A DNA stretch of 64,000 nucleotides from Chryseobacterium sp. FH1 (GCF_000735135.1 NZ_JPLZ01000006.1:930001-994000), one strand, 5' to 3'. Positions 1 through 11,027 are shown, counted from the stretch's first letter. A program made the numbers and translations. The notes: a model not told the origin generated them from the sequence alone.

Positions 1-1
1 A

Positions 2-310
2 AACGAATTAGCTACTATCCTTAAGGATGAGTACGGAATTGAGCCAGCTGCTGCTGCGGTAGTAGTTGCTGCGGGTGGTGGAGAAGCTGCTGAAGAGAAA
101 ACAGAATTCGACGTAATTCTTAAAGCTGCTGGTGCTTCTAAATTAGCAGTTGTTAAATTGGTAAAAGATTTAACTGGTGCAGGTCTTAAAGAAGCTAAAG
201 ATATGGTAGATGGTGCTCCTGCTGCAATCAAGCAAGGTGTATCTAAAGACGAAGCTGAAGCTCTTAAGAAACAACTTGAAGAAGCTGGTGCTGAAGTAGA
301 ATTGAAATAA
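2..310 (+). CDS. rplL: 50S ribosomal protein L7/L12, C-terminal part (cut by window start)
   Basis: The reading frame is open from base 2 to a TAA at 308-310 and gives 103 residues; the first 20 or so residues lie outside the window. An Ala/Gly/Glu-rich hinge is followed by the conserved globular domain, with [29 protein letters not shown] and a [14 protein letters not shown] end. In the ribosome this stalk protein binds elongation factors and stimulates their GTPase activity. It lies upstream of rpoB, as in most bacteria, but a strong terminator directly after it separates it from rpoBC. Confidence 0.97.
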   Translation, partial: NELATILKDEYGIEPAAAAVVVAAGGGEAAEEKTEFDVILKAAGASKLAVVKLVKDLTGAGLKEAKDMVDGAPAAIKQGVSKDEAEALKKQLEEAGAEVELK

Positions 311-331
311 TTCTGGTTTACATCCAAATAT

Positions 332-364
332 AAACTCCCAAGCTTAGGTTTGGGAGTTTTTTTT
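332..364 (+). terminator. Intrinsic terminator of the rplL operon
   Basis: A perfect 10-bp stem (332-341 with 350-359, core AACTCCCAA/TTGGGAGTT), an 8-nt loop and a run of eight T. It starts 22 nt after the rplL stop, so rpoBC needs its own promoter. Confidence 0.93.
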
Positions 365-379
365 GTGCTATGATTCTGA

Positions 380-411
380 TTTGCAAACTGTAAAATAAAT
401 TTGTATATTTG
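380..411 (+). promoter_or_regulatory. Promoter upstream of the rpoBC leader
   Basis: TTTG at 380-383, a 20-bp spacer and TATATTTG at 404-411 match the Bacteroidetes consensus (TTTG, 19-21 bp, TAnnTTTG). The start site is expected near 416-419, right at the 5' end of the long-range helix described in the next entry. It is one of the best promoter matches in the window. Confidence 0.8.
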
Positions 412-415
412 CAAA

Positions 416-640
416 ATCATTTGGCGCGACTTATTATATCATTTTAAATAAAAAGAACTCTTTCATAGTAATGGAAGAGCATTTTCTATTTAATGATAGC
501 ATTAATTCAAACCGAATAAAAAAATAAAATATTTTGCACTACACCGTGAAAAGATATACCGGTGTTGCTCTTAGGAAGAATCAGATTAATAAGTTAAAAG
601 CCAAGGTCTCACGTGCGCGCCAAAACACTTTTTCCTTTTG
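416..640 (+). ncRNA. Candidate structured RNA: rpoBC leader or free-standing sRNA
   Basis: The two ends pair over a long distance. 420-428 (TTTGGCGCG) pairs with 616-624 (CGCGCCAAA). Directly inside, 429-436 (ACTTATTA) pairs with 587-594 (TAATAAGT), and after one bulged base 438-440 pairs with 584-586. This makes about 20 bp, with a 21-nt bulge at 595-615. Inside are a 9-bp hairpin (458-466/471-479, loop AGTA), a 6-bp hairpin (490-495/500-505, loop ATAG) and a hairpin with arms 536-538 plus 541-546 and 560-568. The predicted transcript starts at the first paired base. A weak second promoter (TTG 650-652, TATTTTTTG 672-680) could serve rpoB separately. The length and paired ends recall 6S RNA, for which a flavobacterial family is known, but the multibranched interior is not an obvious 6S rod. 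The family is not assigned and the 3' end is uncertain. Confidence 0.6.
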
Positions 641-722
641 CCTTTCATCTTGTTTCTTAAGTTTTTCCTGATATTTTTTGTGAATCAAAATATTTTTTAA
701 CCCATTTTTTTCTTATAATTTT

Positions 723-3700
723 ATGAGTAAAACACAGGCCACACAAAAAGTGAAAGGAACGGAAAGAATCAACTTTTCCACTGCGAAAGGTAGAATCGAC
801 ACCCCTGACTTTTTGGACATCCAAATCCAGTCTTTCAAGGAGTTTTTCCAGTTAGACACGCTTCCTGAGCAACGTTTGAACGAATCACTTTACAAAACGT
901 TCCAGGAAAATTTCCCAATTACAGATTCTAGAAACCAATTCGTTTTAGAATTCCTAGATTATCTGGTAGATTCTCCTCGTTACTCTATAGATGAGTGCGT
1001 TGAGAGAGGTTTGACGTACAACGTGCCTCTAAAAGCTAGACTTAAACTATACTGTACAGATCCGGAACACGAAGATTTCCAGACTGTTGTACAAGATGTG
1101 TACTTAGGTCCAGTTCCTTATATGACACCTTCTGGTTCATTCATCATCAATGGTGCAGAGCGTGTTATCGTAACTCAGTTACACAGGTCTCCGGGTGTAT
1201 TCTTCGGACAGACTTACCACGCAAATGGTACCAAACTTTATTATTCAAGAATTATCCCTTTCAAAGGATCTTGGATGGAGTTTACTACGGATATCAATAA
1301 CGTAATGTATGCGTATATCGACCGTAAGAAAAAATTACCTTTAACAACATTGCTAAGAGCGATCGGTTTCGAATCTGATAAAGAGATTCTTCAGATCTTC
1401 GACCTTGCAGAGGAAGTGAAAGTTTCCAAAGCAGCGCTTAAAAAAGTAGAAGGAAGAACATTGGCTGCGAGAGTTTTGAACACTTGGTTTGAAGATTTCG
1501 TAGACGAGGATACAGGTGAGGTAGTTTCTATCGAAAGAAACGAGATCATCCTAGACAGAGAGACGATTCTTGAAAAAGAACACCTTGATGTTATTTTGGA
1601 TTCTGGCGTTAAGTCGATCTTGATCCACAAAGAAAATAGCAGCGAGTTCTCTATCATCCAGAACACGTTACAAAAAGATCCAACCAACTCCGAAAAAGAA
1701 GCGGTTGAATATATCTACCGTCAGTTGAGAAATGCTGATGCACCAGATGAGGAAACTGCAAGAGGAATTATCGAAAAATTATTCTTCTCCGAGCAGAGAT
1801 ATTCATTAGGTGAAGTAGGTCGTTACAGACTAAATAAAAAATTGGGTCTTAACATCTCTCAAGAAAATCAAGTATTGACGAGAGAAGACATCATCTCTAT
1901 CGTAAAACACTTGATCGAACTTGTTAACTCAAAAGCTGAGGTAGATGATATCGATCACTTGTCAAACAGAAGAATTAAGACTGTTGGAGAGCAATTGTCT
2001 GGACAATTCGGCGTAGGTCTTTCTAGAATTGCTAGAACAATCAAAGAAAGAATGAACGTTAGAGATAACGAGATCTTTACACCGGTTGACTTGGTAAATG
2101 CTAAGACTTTGACGTCTGTTATTAATTCATTCTTTGGTACCAACCAGCTTTCTCAGTTTATGGACCAGACCAATCCTCTATCAGAGATCACGCACAAGCG
2201 TAGACTTTCTGCCCTAGGACCTGGTGGTTTATCAAGAGAAAGAGCAGGTTTCGAGGTTCGTGACGTTCACCATACGCACTATGGCCGTATCTGTCCGATC
2301 GAAACGCCTGAGGGACCAAACATTGGTTTGATCTCTTCTTTAGGAATGTATGCGAAGATCAACACACTTGGTTTCATCGAGACCCCTTATAGAAAAGTGG
2401 AAAACGGTAAAGTTGACCTTAGCACTCAACCGATCTATCTTAACGCAGAAGATGAGGAATACAAGGTGATTGCTCAGGCAAATGTTGAGTTGGATGATAA
2501 CGGAGAATTTCTAACAAATAGAATTACCGCAAGACTTGACGGAGATTATCCGGTAGTAGAGCCTCAACAAGTTGACCTGATCGATGTTGCACCAAACCAG
2601 ATCTCCGGTATTTCTGCTTCATTGATTCCGTTCTTGGAGCACGATGATGCGAACAGAGCTTTGATGGGATCGAATATGATGCGTCAGGCCGTTCCATTGT
2701 TGAATCCTCAAGCACCAGTTGTAGGTACAGGTTTGGAAAAACAAGTAGCTAGAGATTCCAGAATTTTGATCAATGCAGAAGGAACTGGAACTGTAGAATA
2801 CGTAGATGCTGAGAAAATTATTATTAAGTACGAAAGAAGTGAAGAAGCCGACTTGGTAAACTTTGATTCTGCTACTAAAACTTATAAACTGACCAAGTTC
2901 AGAAAAACCAACCAGGGTTCAACTATTACACTAAGACCAAACGTAAGAGTAGGTGATGTAGTGGAGAAAGGACAAGTACTTTGTGATGGTTACGCCACTG
3001 AAAACGGAGAGTTGGCATTGGGTAGAAACCTAGTGGTAGCCTTCATGCCTTGGAAAGGTTACAACTTTGAGGATGCGATCGTAATCAATGAAAAAGTAGT
3101 TCGTGAGGACTGGTTTACATCGATTCACGTAGACGAATATTCTCTTGAAGTTAGAGATACCAAATTAGGTATGGAAGAACTGACAGCAGATATTCCTAAC
3201 GTTTCTGAAGAAGCTACCAAAGATCTTGATGAGAATGGTATGATCAGAATCGGAGCAGAAGTGAAGCCTGGTGATATCCTTATCGGGAAGATCACTCCAA
3301 AAGGTGAATCTGACCCAACACCAGAGGAAAAACTTCTTAGAGCGATCTTCGGAGACAAAGCTGGTGATGTGAAAGATGCTTCATTGAAAGCAGATTCTTC
3401 ATTGAGAGGAGTTGTGATCAACAAAAAATTGTTCTCTAGAAATATCAAGGACAAAAAGAAAAGAAGCGAAGAGAAGATCAAATTGGAAGAGATCGAAAAT
3501 ACTTACAAAGCTAAGTTCGACGGTCTAAGAAATACTTTGATCGACAAATTGAATACATTGGTTTCTGGGAAAACTTCTCAAGGTGTACAAAACGATCTTG
3601 AAGAAGAAGTGATCAGCAAAGGAACTAAATTCACATTGAGATTACTTCAAAATGTTGAAGATTATAACAATATCAGTGGTGCAGATTGGACCGTTGATTC

Positions 3701-4550
3701 TGACAAGAATGAATTGATCAAACAATTGGTTCACAACTACAAGATCAAATACAACGATCTTGCAGGGGTTAAAAACCGTGAGAAATTTGCATTGTCTATC
3801 GGAGATGAGTTGCCTGCAGGTATTATCAAACTAGCTAAAGTTTACATCGCTAAGAAACGTAAATTGAATGTTGGAGATAAGATGGCTGGTCGTCACGGTA
3901 ACAAAGGTATCGTTTCAAGAATCGTTCGTGAAGAGGATATGCCGTTCCTAGAAGACGGAACACCAGTAGATATCGTATTGAATCCACTTGGGGTACCTTC
4001 TCGTATGAACATTGGTCAGATCTACGAAACTGTTCTTGGATGGGCTGGTACCAAACTAGGACTTAAGTTCGCAACACCGATCTTTGATGGTGCAACGCTA
4101 GAACAGATCACAGAATACACAGAACAAGCTGGCGTTCCAAAATTCGGAAGTACACACTTGTACGATGGTGGAACTGGGGAGAGATTTACTCAGCCTGCAA
4201 CTGTAGGTGTGATCTATATGTTGAAACTAGGACACATGGTAGATGACAAGATGCACGCACGTTCTATCGGACCATACTCATTGATCACGCAACAGCCATT
4301 AGGAGGTAAAGCGCAATTTGGAGGTCAGAGATTTGGAGAGATGGAGGTTTGGGCTCTAGAAGCATTTGGAGCATCCAATATCTTGAGAGAGATCTTGACT
4401 GTGAAGTCAGATGACGTGATTGGTAGAGCGAAAACTTACGAAGCAATCGCGAAAGGAGAAGCAATGCCTGAACCAGGTATTCCGGAATCTTTCAACGTAT
4501 TACTTCACGAGTTACAGGGTCTTGGACTTGATGTAAGATTGGAAGAGTAA
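723..4550 (+). CDS. rpoB: DNA-directed RNA polymerase subunit beta
   Basis: This 1275-residue protein is the beta subunit of core RNA polymerase. The rifampicin-pocket segment lies at about residues 470-505 ([23 protein letters not shown] in two overlapping blocks, then LSALGPGG); the Asp, His and Ser positions most often changed in resistant mutants keep the wild-type residues. Further conserved blocks are [45 protein letters not shown] near residue 1050 and a C-terminal [20 protein letters not shown] lysine-rich stretch near residues 900-960 is probably a lineage-specific insertion. The ATG at 723 has no Shine-Dalgarno sequence. rpoC follows after 123 bp. Confidence 0.98.
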   Translation: MSKTQATQKVKGTERINFSTAKGRIDTPDFLDIQIQSFKEFFQLDTLPEQRLNESLYKTFQENFPITDSRNQFVLEFLDYLVDSPRYSIDECVERGLTYNVPLKARLKLYCTDPEHEDFQTVVQDVYLGPVPYMTPSGSFIINGAERVIVTQLHRSPGVFFGQTYHANGTKLYYSRIIPFKGSWMEFTTDINNVMYAYIDRKKKLPLTTLLRAIGFESDKEILQIFDLAEEVKVSKAALKKVEGRTLAARVLNTWFEDFVDEDTGEVVSIERNEIILDRETILEKEHLDVILDSGVKSILIHKENSSEFSIIQNTLQKDPTNSEKEAVEYIYRQLRNADAPDEETARGIIEKLFFSEQRYSLGEVGRYRLNKKLGLNISQENQVLTREDIISIVKHLIELVNSKAEVDDIDHLSNRRIKTVGEQLSGQFGVGLSRIARTIKERMNVRDNEIFTPVDLVNAKTLTSVINSFFGTNQLSQFMDQTNPLSEITHKRRLSALGPGGLSRERAGFEVRDVHHTHYGRICPIETPEGPNIGLISSLGMYAKINTLGFIETPYRKVENGKVDLSTQPIYLNAEDEEYKVIAQANVELDDNGEFLTNRITARLDGDYPVVEPQQVDLIDVAPNQISGISASLIPFLEHDDANRALMGSNMMRQAVPLLNPQAPVVGTGLEKQVARDSRILINAEGTGTVEYVDAEKIIIKYERSEEADLVNFDSATKTYKLTKFRKTNQGSTITLRPNVRVGDVVEKGQVLCDGYATENGELALGRNLVVAFMPWKGYNFEDAIVINEKVVREDWFTSIHVDEYSLEVRDTKLGMEELTADIPNVSEEATKDLDENGMIRIGAEVKPGDILIGKITPKGESDPTPEEKLLRAIFGDKAGDVKDASLKADSSLRGVVINKKLFSRNIKDKKKRSEEKIKLEEIENTYKAKFDGLRNTLIDKLNTLVSGKTSQGVQNDLEEEVISKGTKFTLRLLQNVEDYNNISGADWTVDSDKNELIKQLVHNYKIKYNDLAGVKNREKFALSIGDELPAGIIKLAKVYIAKKRKLNVGDKMAGRHGNKGIVSRIVREEDMPFLEDGTPVDIVLNPLGVPSRMNIGQIYETVLGWAGTKLGLKFATPIFDGATLEQITEYTEQAGVPKFGSTHLYDGGTGERFTQPATVGVIYMLKLGHMVDDKMHARSIGPYSLITQQPLGGKAQFGGQRFGEMEVWALEAFGASNILREILTVKSDDVIGRAKTYEAIAKGEAMPEPGIPESFNVLLHELQGLGLDVRLEE

Positions 4551-4673
4551 TTTAAATTAAATTATCAAAAAATTTAAAATTAAATTATTAACCAATGGTT
4601 GAAAAGAATGATTTCTAAAAGTAATTTTTTAATCATTTAATGTTTCAATCTTTTAATCAAATACATAAAACAA

Positions 4674-7600
4674 ATGTCAAATAAAAATAAAACAAGTAGA
4701 TTTACTAAAATCACTATTGGTTTAGCTTCACCAGAATCCATTCTTCAGGAATCGAGAGGAGAGGTTTTAAAACCAGAAACGATTAACTATCGTACACACA
4801 AGCCGGAAAGAGATGGATTGTTCTGCGAGAAGATCTTTGGTCCTGTAAAGGATTACGAGTGTGCTTGTGGAAAATACAAACGTATCCGTTACAAAGGGAT
4901 CGTTTGTGATAGATGTGGGGTAGAAGTAACAGAGAAAAAAGTACGTAGAGAAAGAATCGGACACATTGGCCTGGTTGTTCCTGTAGCGCACATCTGGTAT
5001 TTCCGTTCTTTGCCAAACAAAATCGGTTATTTATTAGGTATTCCTTCCAAGAAATTGGATATGATCATCTATTACGAAAGATACGTCGTGATCCAGCAAG
5101 GTATTGCTAAGAAAGCAGACGGTTCTGACTTTGATGACAAAGAATTCCTTACAGAAGAAGAATATCTGGACGTTCTAGAGACGCTTCCTGTAGAAAATCA
5201 ATATCTTGATGATTCTGATCCGAACAAATTCCTAGCAAAAATGGGAGCAGAAGCGGTTGAAGAATTGTTGAAAAGAATCGATCTTGATTCTTTATCATTC
5301 GATCTAAGACACAAAGCACACAACGAATCTTCTAAACAAAGAAGAACTGAGGCTCTTAAAAGATTAAATGTTGTAGAAGCATTGAGAGGTGCCAATACAA
5401 GAATGATCAACAAGCCTGAGTGGATGATCATGCGTGTACTTCCTGTAATACCACCAGAATTGAGACCATTGGTTCCATTGGATGGGGGACGTTTCGCAAC
5501 TTCTGATTTGAATGACCTTTACAGAAGGGTGATCATCAGAAACAACCGTTTGAAGAGATTATTGGAGATCAAAGCTCCTGAAGTAATCTTGAGAAATGAG
5601 AAGCGTATGCTTCAGGAATCAGTAGATTCATTATTCGATAATACAAGAAAATCTTCTGCTGTAAAATCTGAATCAAACAGACCATTGAAATCCCTTTCTG
5701 ATTCATTGAAAGGTAAGCAAGGTCGTTTCCGTCAGAACTTACTAGGGAAAAGGGTAGATTACTCCGCTCGTTCGGTAATTGTTGTAGGACCTAGTCTTCA
5801 ACTTCACGAGTGTGGTATCCCGAAAGATATGGCTGCAGAACTTTACAAACCGTTCATCATCAGAAAACTGATCGAGAGAGGAATTGTAAAAACTGTAAAA
5901 TCAGCTAAAAGGATCATCGACAGAAAAGAGCCTGTAGTTTATGATATCCTGGAAGGCGTAATGAAAGGTCACCCTGTACTATTGAACAGAGCACCTACTT
6001 TGCACAGACTTGGTATCCAGGCATTCCAGCCGAAGATGATCGAAGGTAAAGCGATCCAACTTCACCCATTGGTAACGACGGCTTTCAACGCCGATTTCGA
6101 TGGGGATCAGATGGCGGTGCATTTACCTCTAGGTCCGGAAGCTATTTTGGAAGCACAACTATTGATGTTGGGTTCTCAGAATATCCTTAACCCTGCAAAT
6201 GGTTCTCCTATCACGGTACCATCTCAGGATATGGTTTTGGGTCTATATTTTATGACCAAACAACTGGATTCTACAGATGATATGAAAGTAAAAGGCGAAG
6301 GTCTTGCTTTTTATTCTCCGGAAGAAGTAGAGATCGCGTATGCTGAGGGACAAGTTTCTCTTAATGCAAAAGTAAGATGTCGTCTTCCTATCAAAGAGAA
6401 TGGTGTCATTACAACGAAGTTATTCCCTACGACAGTTGGGAGAATTTTATTCAACCAGATCGTACCGAAAGAATCTGGCTATATCGATGAGTTATTGACT
6501 AAGAAATCTCTTAGAAACGTCATTGGTCAGGTATTGGCAGACACAGATTTTCCAACTACGGTGAAGTTCTTGGATGATATGAAAGATCTTGGATATGCAA
6601 ACGCATTCAAAGGTGGACTTTCATTTAGTCTTGGAGATATCGTGATCCCGGTTGAGAAAAAGAAAATGATCGCTACTTCTATCGAAACTGTAGATGAGAT
6701 CAAGGCTAACTATAATATGGGTCTTATCACAGATACAGAGCGTTATAATCAGGTAATTGACGTTTGGACTAATACCAATGCCAGCCTTACTGAAATGATT
6801 ATGAGCAGAATGAAGGTAGATCAAGGTGGATTCAACTCTGTATATATGATGCTTGATTCTGGTGCGAGGGGTTCTAAGGAACAGATCCGTCAGTTATCTG
6901 GTATGAGGGGATTGATGGCAAAACCACAAAAAGCAGGTTCTGTTGGCGCTGAGATTATCGAAAACCCGATTCTTGCAAACTTTAAAGAAGGTTTGTCAAT
7001 TTTGGAATACTTTATCTCTACCCACGGTGCTCGTAAGGGTCTTGCGGATACCGCTCTTAAAACTGCCGATGCTGGTTACTTGACCAGAAGATTGGTGGAT
7101 GTTGCACAGGATGTTATTATTACAGAACAAGACTGTGGAACACTTAGAGGTACAGAAATCACTGCACTTAAGAAAAACGATGATATCGTAGAAAAAATAG
7201 CTGAGAGAATTCTTGGTAGAGTTTCTCTTCACAATATCTATCACCCGGAAACAGATGAGATCTTGGCAAATGCTGACGAGTTGATCGTAGAAGCAGTGGC
7301 TAAGCAGATCGAGGAAGCTGGAATCGAAGCTGTTGAGGTTCGTTCTCCACTAACTTGTGAGGCCAAAAAAGGTATCTGTGCGAAATGTTACGGTCGTAAC
7401 CTTGCAACAGGTAAAGGCATCCACATGGGAGAAGCTGTTGGTGTAATCGCTGCACAGTCTATTGGTGAGCCGGGAACTCAGTTGACATTGAGAACGTTCC
7501 ACCAAGGTGGGGTTTCAAATAACATCTCAGAAAATCCAAGCATCGTTGCAAAACGTGATGGTATTGTTGAGATGGATGAGGTTAGAACTATTAAATCGGA

Positions 7601-8939
7601 AGGTGAAAATGGAGAATCAGCAGATATCGTTGTTTCCCGTTCAACTGAATTCCGTTTGGTAGCTGATAACGAAGCTAGAACACCGATTATGATCGCTAAC
7701 GTTCCTTATGGATCCGAGTTGTTTGTACAGCCAGGTGACAAAGTGAAAAAAGGAGATATGATCGCGAAGTGGGATGCTTACAACGCGGTAATCATTGCAG
7801 AGAACTCTGGTAAAGTAGAGTACGAGGATATTATCCAAGGTGTCTCTTTCGTATTGGAGATCGATGAGCAGACTGGTTTCGAAGAGAAAGTAATCTCTGA
7901 ATCTAGAAATAAAAAAGCCGTTCCTACCCTTAGAGTTGTTGACTCCAAAGGTGTGGAGCAAAAAGGTTACAACTTACCGGTTGGAGCCCACATTATGGTA
8001 AACGATGGTGAGAAAATCAAGGCTGGTAAGGTCTTAATCAAAATCCCAAGAAAATCTGCAAAAGCAGGGGATATCACCGGAGGTCTTCCGAGAGTTACCG
8101 AGTTATTCGAAGCTAGAAATCCTTCCAACCCAGCGGTTGTTACAGAGATTGACGGTGTAGTATCCTACGGTAAAATCAAAAGAGGTAACCGTGAGCTTAT
8201 TGTGGAAGCTAAAACCGGAGAGATCAAGAAATATTTGGTTAAATTATCCAACCAGATCCTTGTTCAGGAAAATGACTTCGTGTACGCAGGAGGCGCACTT
8301 TCCGACGGTTCTGTAACGCCAGACGATATCTTGAAGATCAAAGGTCCAACTGCGGTTCAGGAATATTTGGTTAATGAGATTCAGGAGGTTTACCGTCTTC
8401 AAGGGGTGAAGATCGATGACAAACACTTCGAGATCATTGTTCGTCAGATGATGACAAAAGTATCGATTGTGGATGGAGGAGATACCCAATTCCTGGAAGG
8501 TGCTTTGGAACACAAATACGACTTCTTGCAAGAGAACAACAGAGTATTTGGTCTGAAAGTAGTAATGGAAGCGGGAGATTCTAAAGTTTTCAAACCAGGA
8601 CAGATGATCACAGCTAGAGAGCTTAGAGATGAGAACTCGAAACTACGACGTGAAGATCAGGCATTGGTAGAAGTAAGAGAAGCACTTCCTGCAACTGCAA
8701 CTTCTGTATTACAAGGTATTACAAGAGCGGCACTTCAAACCAAATCATTTATGTCTGCAGCATCGTTCCAGGAAACGACCAAGGTTCTAAACGAAGCAGC
8801 AGTGTCTGGTAAGATCGACTTCTTGACAGGTCTTAAAGAAAATGTAATTGTAGGACACAGAATTCCTGCAGGTACAGGTCTTAAGGATTACCAAAACGTG
8901 ATCGTAGGTTCTAGAAAAGAGTTCGAAGACATCAACTAA
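4674..8939 (+). CDS. rpoC: DNA-directed RNA polymerase subunit beta'
   Basis: This 1421-residue protein is the largest core RNA polymerase subunit. The N-terminal zinc-binding CxC...CDRC cluster is at about residues 62-80, and the catalytic magnesium motif [15 protein letters not shown] is near residue 470. The bridge-helix/trigger-loop region carries [19 protein letters not shown] and [19 protein letters not shown]. The second zinc cluster ([19 protein letters not shown]) is near residue 900 and precedes the conserved [20 protein letters not shown] block. It is cotranscribed with rpoB. The 123-bp gap between them is very AT-rich and holds no clear promoter or terminator. Confidence 0.98.
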   Translation: MSNKNKTSRFTKITIGLASPESILQESRGEVLKPETINYRTHKPERDGLFCEKIFGPVKDYECACGKYKRIRYKGIVCDRCGVEVTEKKVRRERIGHIGLVVPVAHIWYFRSLPNKIGYLLGIPSKKLDMIIYYERYVVIQQGIAKKADGSDFDDKEFLTEEEYLDVLETLPVENQYLDDSDPNKFLAKMGAEAVEELLKRIDLDSLSFDLRHKAHNESSKQRRTEALKRLNVVEALRGANTRMINKPEWMIMRVLPVIPPELRPLVPLDGGRFATSDLNDLYRRVIIRNNRLKRLLEIKAPEVILRNEKRMLQESVDSLFDNTRKSSAVKSESNRPLKSLSDSLKGKQGRFRQNLLGKRVDYSARSVIVVGPSLQLHECGIPKDMAAELYKPFIIRKLIERGIVKTVKSAKRIIDRKEPVVYDILEGVMKGHPVLLNRAPTLHRLGIQAFQPKMIEGKAIQLHPLVTTAFNADFDGDQMAVHLPLGPEAILEAQLLMLGSQNILNPANGSPITVPSQDMVLGLYFMTKQLDSTDDMKVKGEGLAFYSPEEVEIAYAEGQVSLNAKVRCRLPIKENGVITTKLFPTTVGRILFNQIVPKESGYIDELLTKKSLRNVIGQVLADTDFPTTVKFLDDMKDLGYANAFKGGLSFSLGDIVIPVEKKKMIATSIETVDEIKANYNMGLITDTERYNQVIDVWTNTNASLTEMIMSRMKVDQGGFNSVYMMLDSGARGSKEQIRQLSGMRGLMAKPQKAGSVGAEIIENPILANFKEGLSILEYFISTHGARKGLADTALKTADAGYLTRRLVDVAQDVIITEQDCGTLRGTEITALKKNDDIVEKIAERILGRVSLHNIYHPETDEILANADELIVEAVAKQIEEAGIEAVEVRSPLTCEAKKGICAKCYGRNLATGKGIHMGEAVGVIAAQSIGEPGTQLTLRTFHQGGVSNNISENPSIVAKRDGIVEMDEVRTIKSEGENGESADIVVSRSTEFRLVADNEARTPIMIANVPYGSELFVQPGDKVKKGDMIAKWDAYNAVIIAENSGKVEYEDIIQGVSFVLEIDEQTGFEEKVISESRNKKAVPTLRVVDSKGVEQKGYNLPVGAHIMVNDGEKIKAGKVLIKIPRKSAKAGDITGGLPRVTELFEARNPSNPAVVTEIDGVVSYGKIKRGNRELIVEAKTGEIKKYLVKLSNQILVQENDFVYAGGALSDGSVTPDDILKIKGPTAVQEYLVNEIQEVYRLQGVKIDDKHFEIIVRQMMTKVSIVDGGDTQFLEGALEHKYDFLQENNRVFGLKVVMEAGDSKVFKPGQMITARELRDENSKLRREDQALVEVREALPATATSVLQGITRAALQTKSFMSAASFQETTKVLNEAAVSGKIDFLTGLKENVIVGHRIPAGTGLKDYQNVIVGSRKEFEDIN

Positions 8940-8953
8940 AAATTAATCAAAAT

Positions 8954-9004
8954 GAAATTTGAGGTTTGGAATTATTTTTTATACTTTCACAACCTCAAAT
9001 TTTA
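8954..9004 (+). terminator. Long hairpin between rpoC and the DUF3467 gene
   Basis: A perfect 12-bp inverted repeat (8955-8966 with 8991-9002, AAATTTGAGGTT/AACCTCAAATTT) lies 15 nt after the rpoC stop. A further GAA/TTC pairing sits inside it. Only three T follow, so it may be a partial terminator, an attenuator or an RNA-stability element rather than a strong stop. Confidence 0.6.
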
Positions 9005-9025
9005 ATAAAAAAATAACAAAACAAA

Positions 9026-9331
9026 ATGGACAATAATCAAAACCAAGATCCAAACAACATCAACATCCAACTTAACGAGGTTATCGCTTCTGGCGTTTAC
9101 TGTAACCTTGCTTTGGTAAACCATTCTCCATCTGAATTCGTAGTGGATTTCATCCAATTGATGCCAGGTGTACAGCAAGCGAACGTGCGTTCAAGAGTAA
9201 TTCTTGCGCCACTTCACGCGAAGAGAGTATTGGCTGCACTTCAGCAAAACATCACTAACTATGAGCAGCAATTCGGAGAGATCAAAGAATTGGAGCCTTT
9301 CGTAGTTGGAGGTAACAACGTACAAGCTTAA
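9026..9331 (+). CDS. DUF3467 family protein
   Basis: A 101-residue acidic cytoplasmic protein that matches DUF3467 as I know it: an N-terminal Asn/Gln-rich stretch, INIQLNEVIASGVYCNLALV, PSEFVVDFIQLMPG, and SRVILAPLHAKRVLAALQQNI. No function is established for the family. It follows rpoC after a hairpin and ends at a strong terminator, so it closes the rpoBC transcription unit or forms a small unit of its own. No -7 box was found in front of it, which favours read-through from rpoC. Confidence 0.85.
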   Translation: MDNNQNQDPNNINIQLNEVIASGVYCNLALVNHSPSEFVVDFIQLMPGVQQANVRSRVILAPLHAKRVLAALQQNITNYEQQFGEIKELEPFVVGGNNVQA

Positions 9332-9352
9332 GCTTTTTTCTTAATATAAATC

Positions 9353-9387
9353 ATCCCGTTTCGTTTTATTACGAGACGGGATTTTTT
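9353..9387 (+). terminator. Intrinsic terminator after the DUF3467 gene
   Basis: A 12-bp stem (ATCCCGTTTCGT at 9353-9364 with ACGAGACGGGAT at 9371-9382, one G-U pair), a 6-nt loop and a T run. It closes the rpoBC-DUF3467 unit. Confidence 0.92.
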
Positions 9388-9422
9388 GTTTTGAATTCAA
9401 ATTTTGTTGTACATATTTTTTT

Positions 9423-9496
9423 TCTAGCTGATCGTGCTGATTTACTAGATCACAACTGTAAATTTATATCTGCCTCATCAGCAAAATCTGCGAGAT
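9423..9496. repeat. Dispersed intergenic repeat, family C, copy 1
   Basis: Contains CTAGCTGATCGTGCTGATTT and, after a central stretch, CATCAGCAAAATCTGCGAGA. The same elements occur at 61372-61447 and, in part, at 56869-56905. The two halves are roughly inverted, so the unit can form a long imperfect hairpin. The rest of this gap holds only the promoter of the next gene. Confidence 0.6.
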
Positions 9497-9571
9497 TATA
9501 TTTATTTAATTTAAAATTTAGGATTAATATTTTATTAATGCGCCTTTCTTTCCATTAAAGTACACAGACTT

Positions 9572-9579
9572 TATCTTTG
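9572..9579 (+). promoter_or_regulatory. -7 box of the phosphodiesterase gene
   Basis: TATCTTTG matches TAnnTTTG and lies 17 bp before the ATG at 9597, which leaves a leader of about 10 nt. No good TTTG lies 19-21 bp upstream. Confidence 0.6.
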
Positions 9580-9596
9580 CAAAAATATTTTTCGTA

Positions 9597-10880
9597 ATGA
9601 AGAGCTTCTTCGCCATTCTTTTTCTCACTTTATCAATCATCATTAATGCTCAAAAAGGAATAGTTGATACCGCTCAAATTGTCGTTCCAGATCGTCTGAA
9701 TGATGCAACAGCGATGATGAAACCCTACGTTATAATGATTTCAACAGACGGTTTCAGATACGATTATGCCAAGAAATATAACGCTCAAAATCTTTTGAAG
9801 TTTTCAAATTCTGGCGTTCAGGCCAAGGCAATGATTCCAAGTTATCCTAGTATCACTTTTCCCAATCACTGGAGTTTGATAACGGGTTTGTATCCTTCTC
9901 ATCACGGTTTGATTGACAACTTTTTCTATGATTATCAGAGAAAAGAAAAGTATGCAATGAGCAATCGTACAAATGCTGAAGACGGAACTTGGTACGGTGG
10001 AACTCCGCTTTGGAGTTTGGCTGAGAAGCAGGGAATGCTTTCAGCGACTTTGCAATGGGTCGGTTCTGGAAGTGACGCAGGAGGCATTAGACCAACTTAT
10101 TATTATCCTTATCACGAGAAATTCAAGCCTTCGGAGAAAGTTGATAAAGTGATCAATTGGCTGAAGTTGCCGGAAGAAAAACGCCCACATTTCATCGCAT
10201 TATATTTTCCTGAAGTGGATGGCGCTGGACATCATTTCGGACCAGAGGCGAAAGAAACTGAAACCGCAGTTCAGTTGATTGATGAGGCGATCGGAAGTTT
10301 GGTTCAAAAAGTGAAAGATTTAGGTTTGAAGAATGTCAACTTTGTCTTCGTTTCGGATCACGGAATGATTCAGGTGGATGGTGGAAATCCACTGGAAATC
10401 CCGCAAATCCTTACGGATAAAAATAGAGTTGATTACTACAATTCTCAAACCTTGTTGAGAGTCTATGTCAAAAATCCGAAGGAAGTCAGATCCGTTTTCA
10501 GAGAATTAAAAGCAAATAAAGCAGATGATTACAATGTTTATCTTGACAAGAAACTTCCAAAATATCTTCACTTTGCAATTAGAGATGACAGATACAATAG
10601 GATAGGGCAGATCCTCCTTATTCCAAAAGCGCCTAAAGTCTTCCTTGAAAAAGGTCAAAAAACATCCGCTGGAAAACATGGCTACGATCCAAAACAAGTT
10701 CCCGAGATGAAAGCCACGTTCTTTGCTTGGGGGCAAGCTTTCAAAAGTAATCAGGTCATCAATGAATTTGAAAACGTGAATGTTTATCCTTTGATGGCAG
10801 AGATTTTAGATTTGAAGATCAATGAGAAGATTGATGGGAAATTGAAAACTTTGAAGCCGATTTTGAAGGTGAAGAAATAG
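9597..10880 (+). CDS. Secreted ectonucleotide pyrophosphatase/phosphodiesterase family protein
   Basis: This 427-residue protein starts with a signal peptide (hydrophobic to about residue 17, likely cut after INAQ), so it acts in the periplasm or outside. The fold is that of the alkaline phosphatase superfamily, NPP branch. Asp51 is in STDGF. Thr87 in PSITFPNH is the nucleophile position. EVDGAGHHFGP near residue 208 and VSDHGM near 255 carry the other metal ligands, and a GKHGYD motif near 365 supplies the last His. NPP enzymes hydrolyse nucleotide or lipid phosphodiesters; the substrate cannot be told from sequence. It is a single gene with its own -7 box, convergent with the efflux operon. 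Confidence 0.88.
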   Translation: MKSFFAILFLTLSIIINAQKGIVDTAQIVVPDRLNDATAMMKPYVIMISTDGFRYDYAKKYNAQNLLKFSNSGVQAKAMIPSYPSITFPNHWSLITGLYPSHHGLIDNFFYDYQRKEKYAMSNRTNAEDGTWYGGTPLWSLAEKQGMLSATLQWVGSGSDAGGIRPTYYYPYHEKFKPSEKVDKVINWLKLPEEKRPHFIALYFPEVDGAGHHFGPEAKETETAVQLIDEAIGSLVQKVKDLGLKNVNFVFVSDHGMIQVDGGNPLEIPQILTDKNRVDYYNSQTLLRVYVKNPKEVRSVFRELKANKADDYNVYLDKKLPKYLHFAIRDDRYNRIGQILLIPKAPKVFLEKGQKTSAGKHGYDPKQVPEMKATFFAWGQAFKSNQVINEFENVNVYPLMAEILDLKINEKIDGKLKTLKPILKVKK

Positions 10881-11027
10881 CAAGATAATTCATTCTTTAA
10901 TTGAAAATTGTAGATGAAGAAAATGACCATCTTCAAAGCGTAAAAGAAAATGTAATTGACATTTTTATCTAAAATTATTTACTGCTTAATTGGTTTGCAA
11001 TATCATTTAGAATTTAGTGTTATCATG

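Noticed and set aside
416-640. tmRNA, RNase P RNA or riboswitch as identity of the rpoBC leader
   Set aside because: No tRNA-like ends, no tag-peptide frame ending in Ala-Ala, no RNase P core and no recognisable ligand-binding core; only an unassigned structured RNA is supported.
4551-4673. Promoter or terminator between rpoB and rpoC
   Set aside because: Only AT-rich sequence with TTTAAAATTAAATTA-like repeats; no stem with T run and no consensus box.
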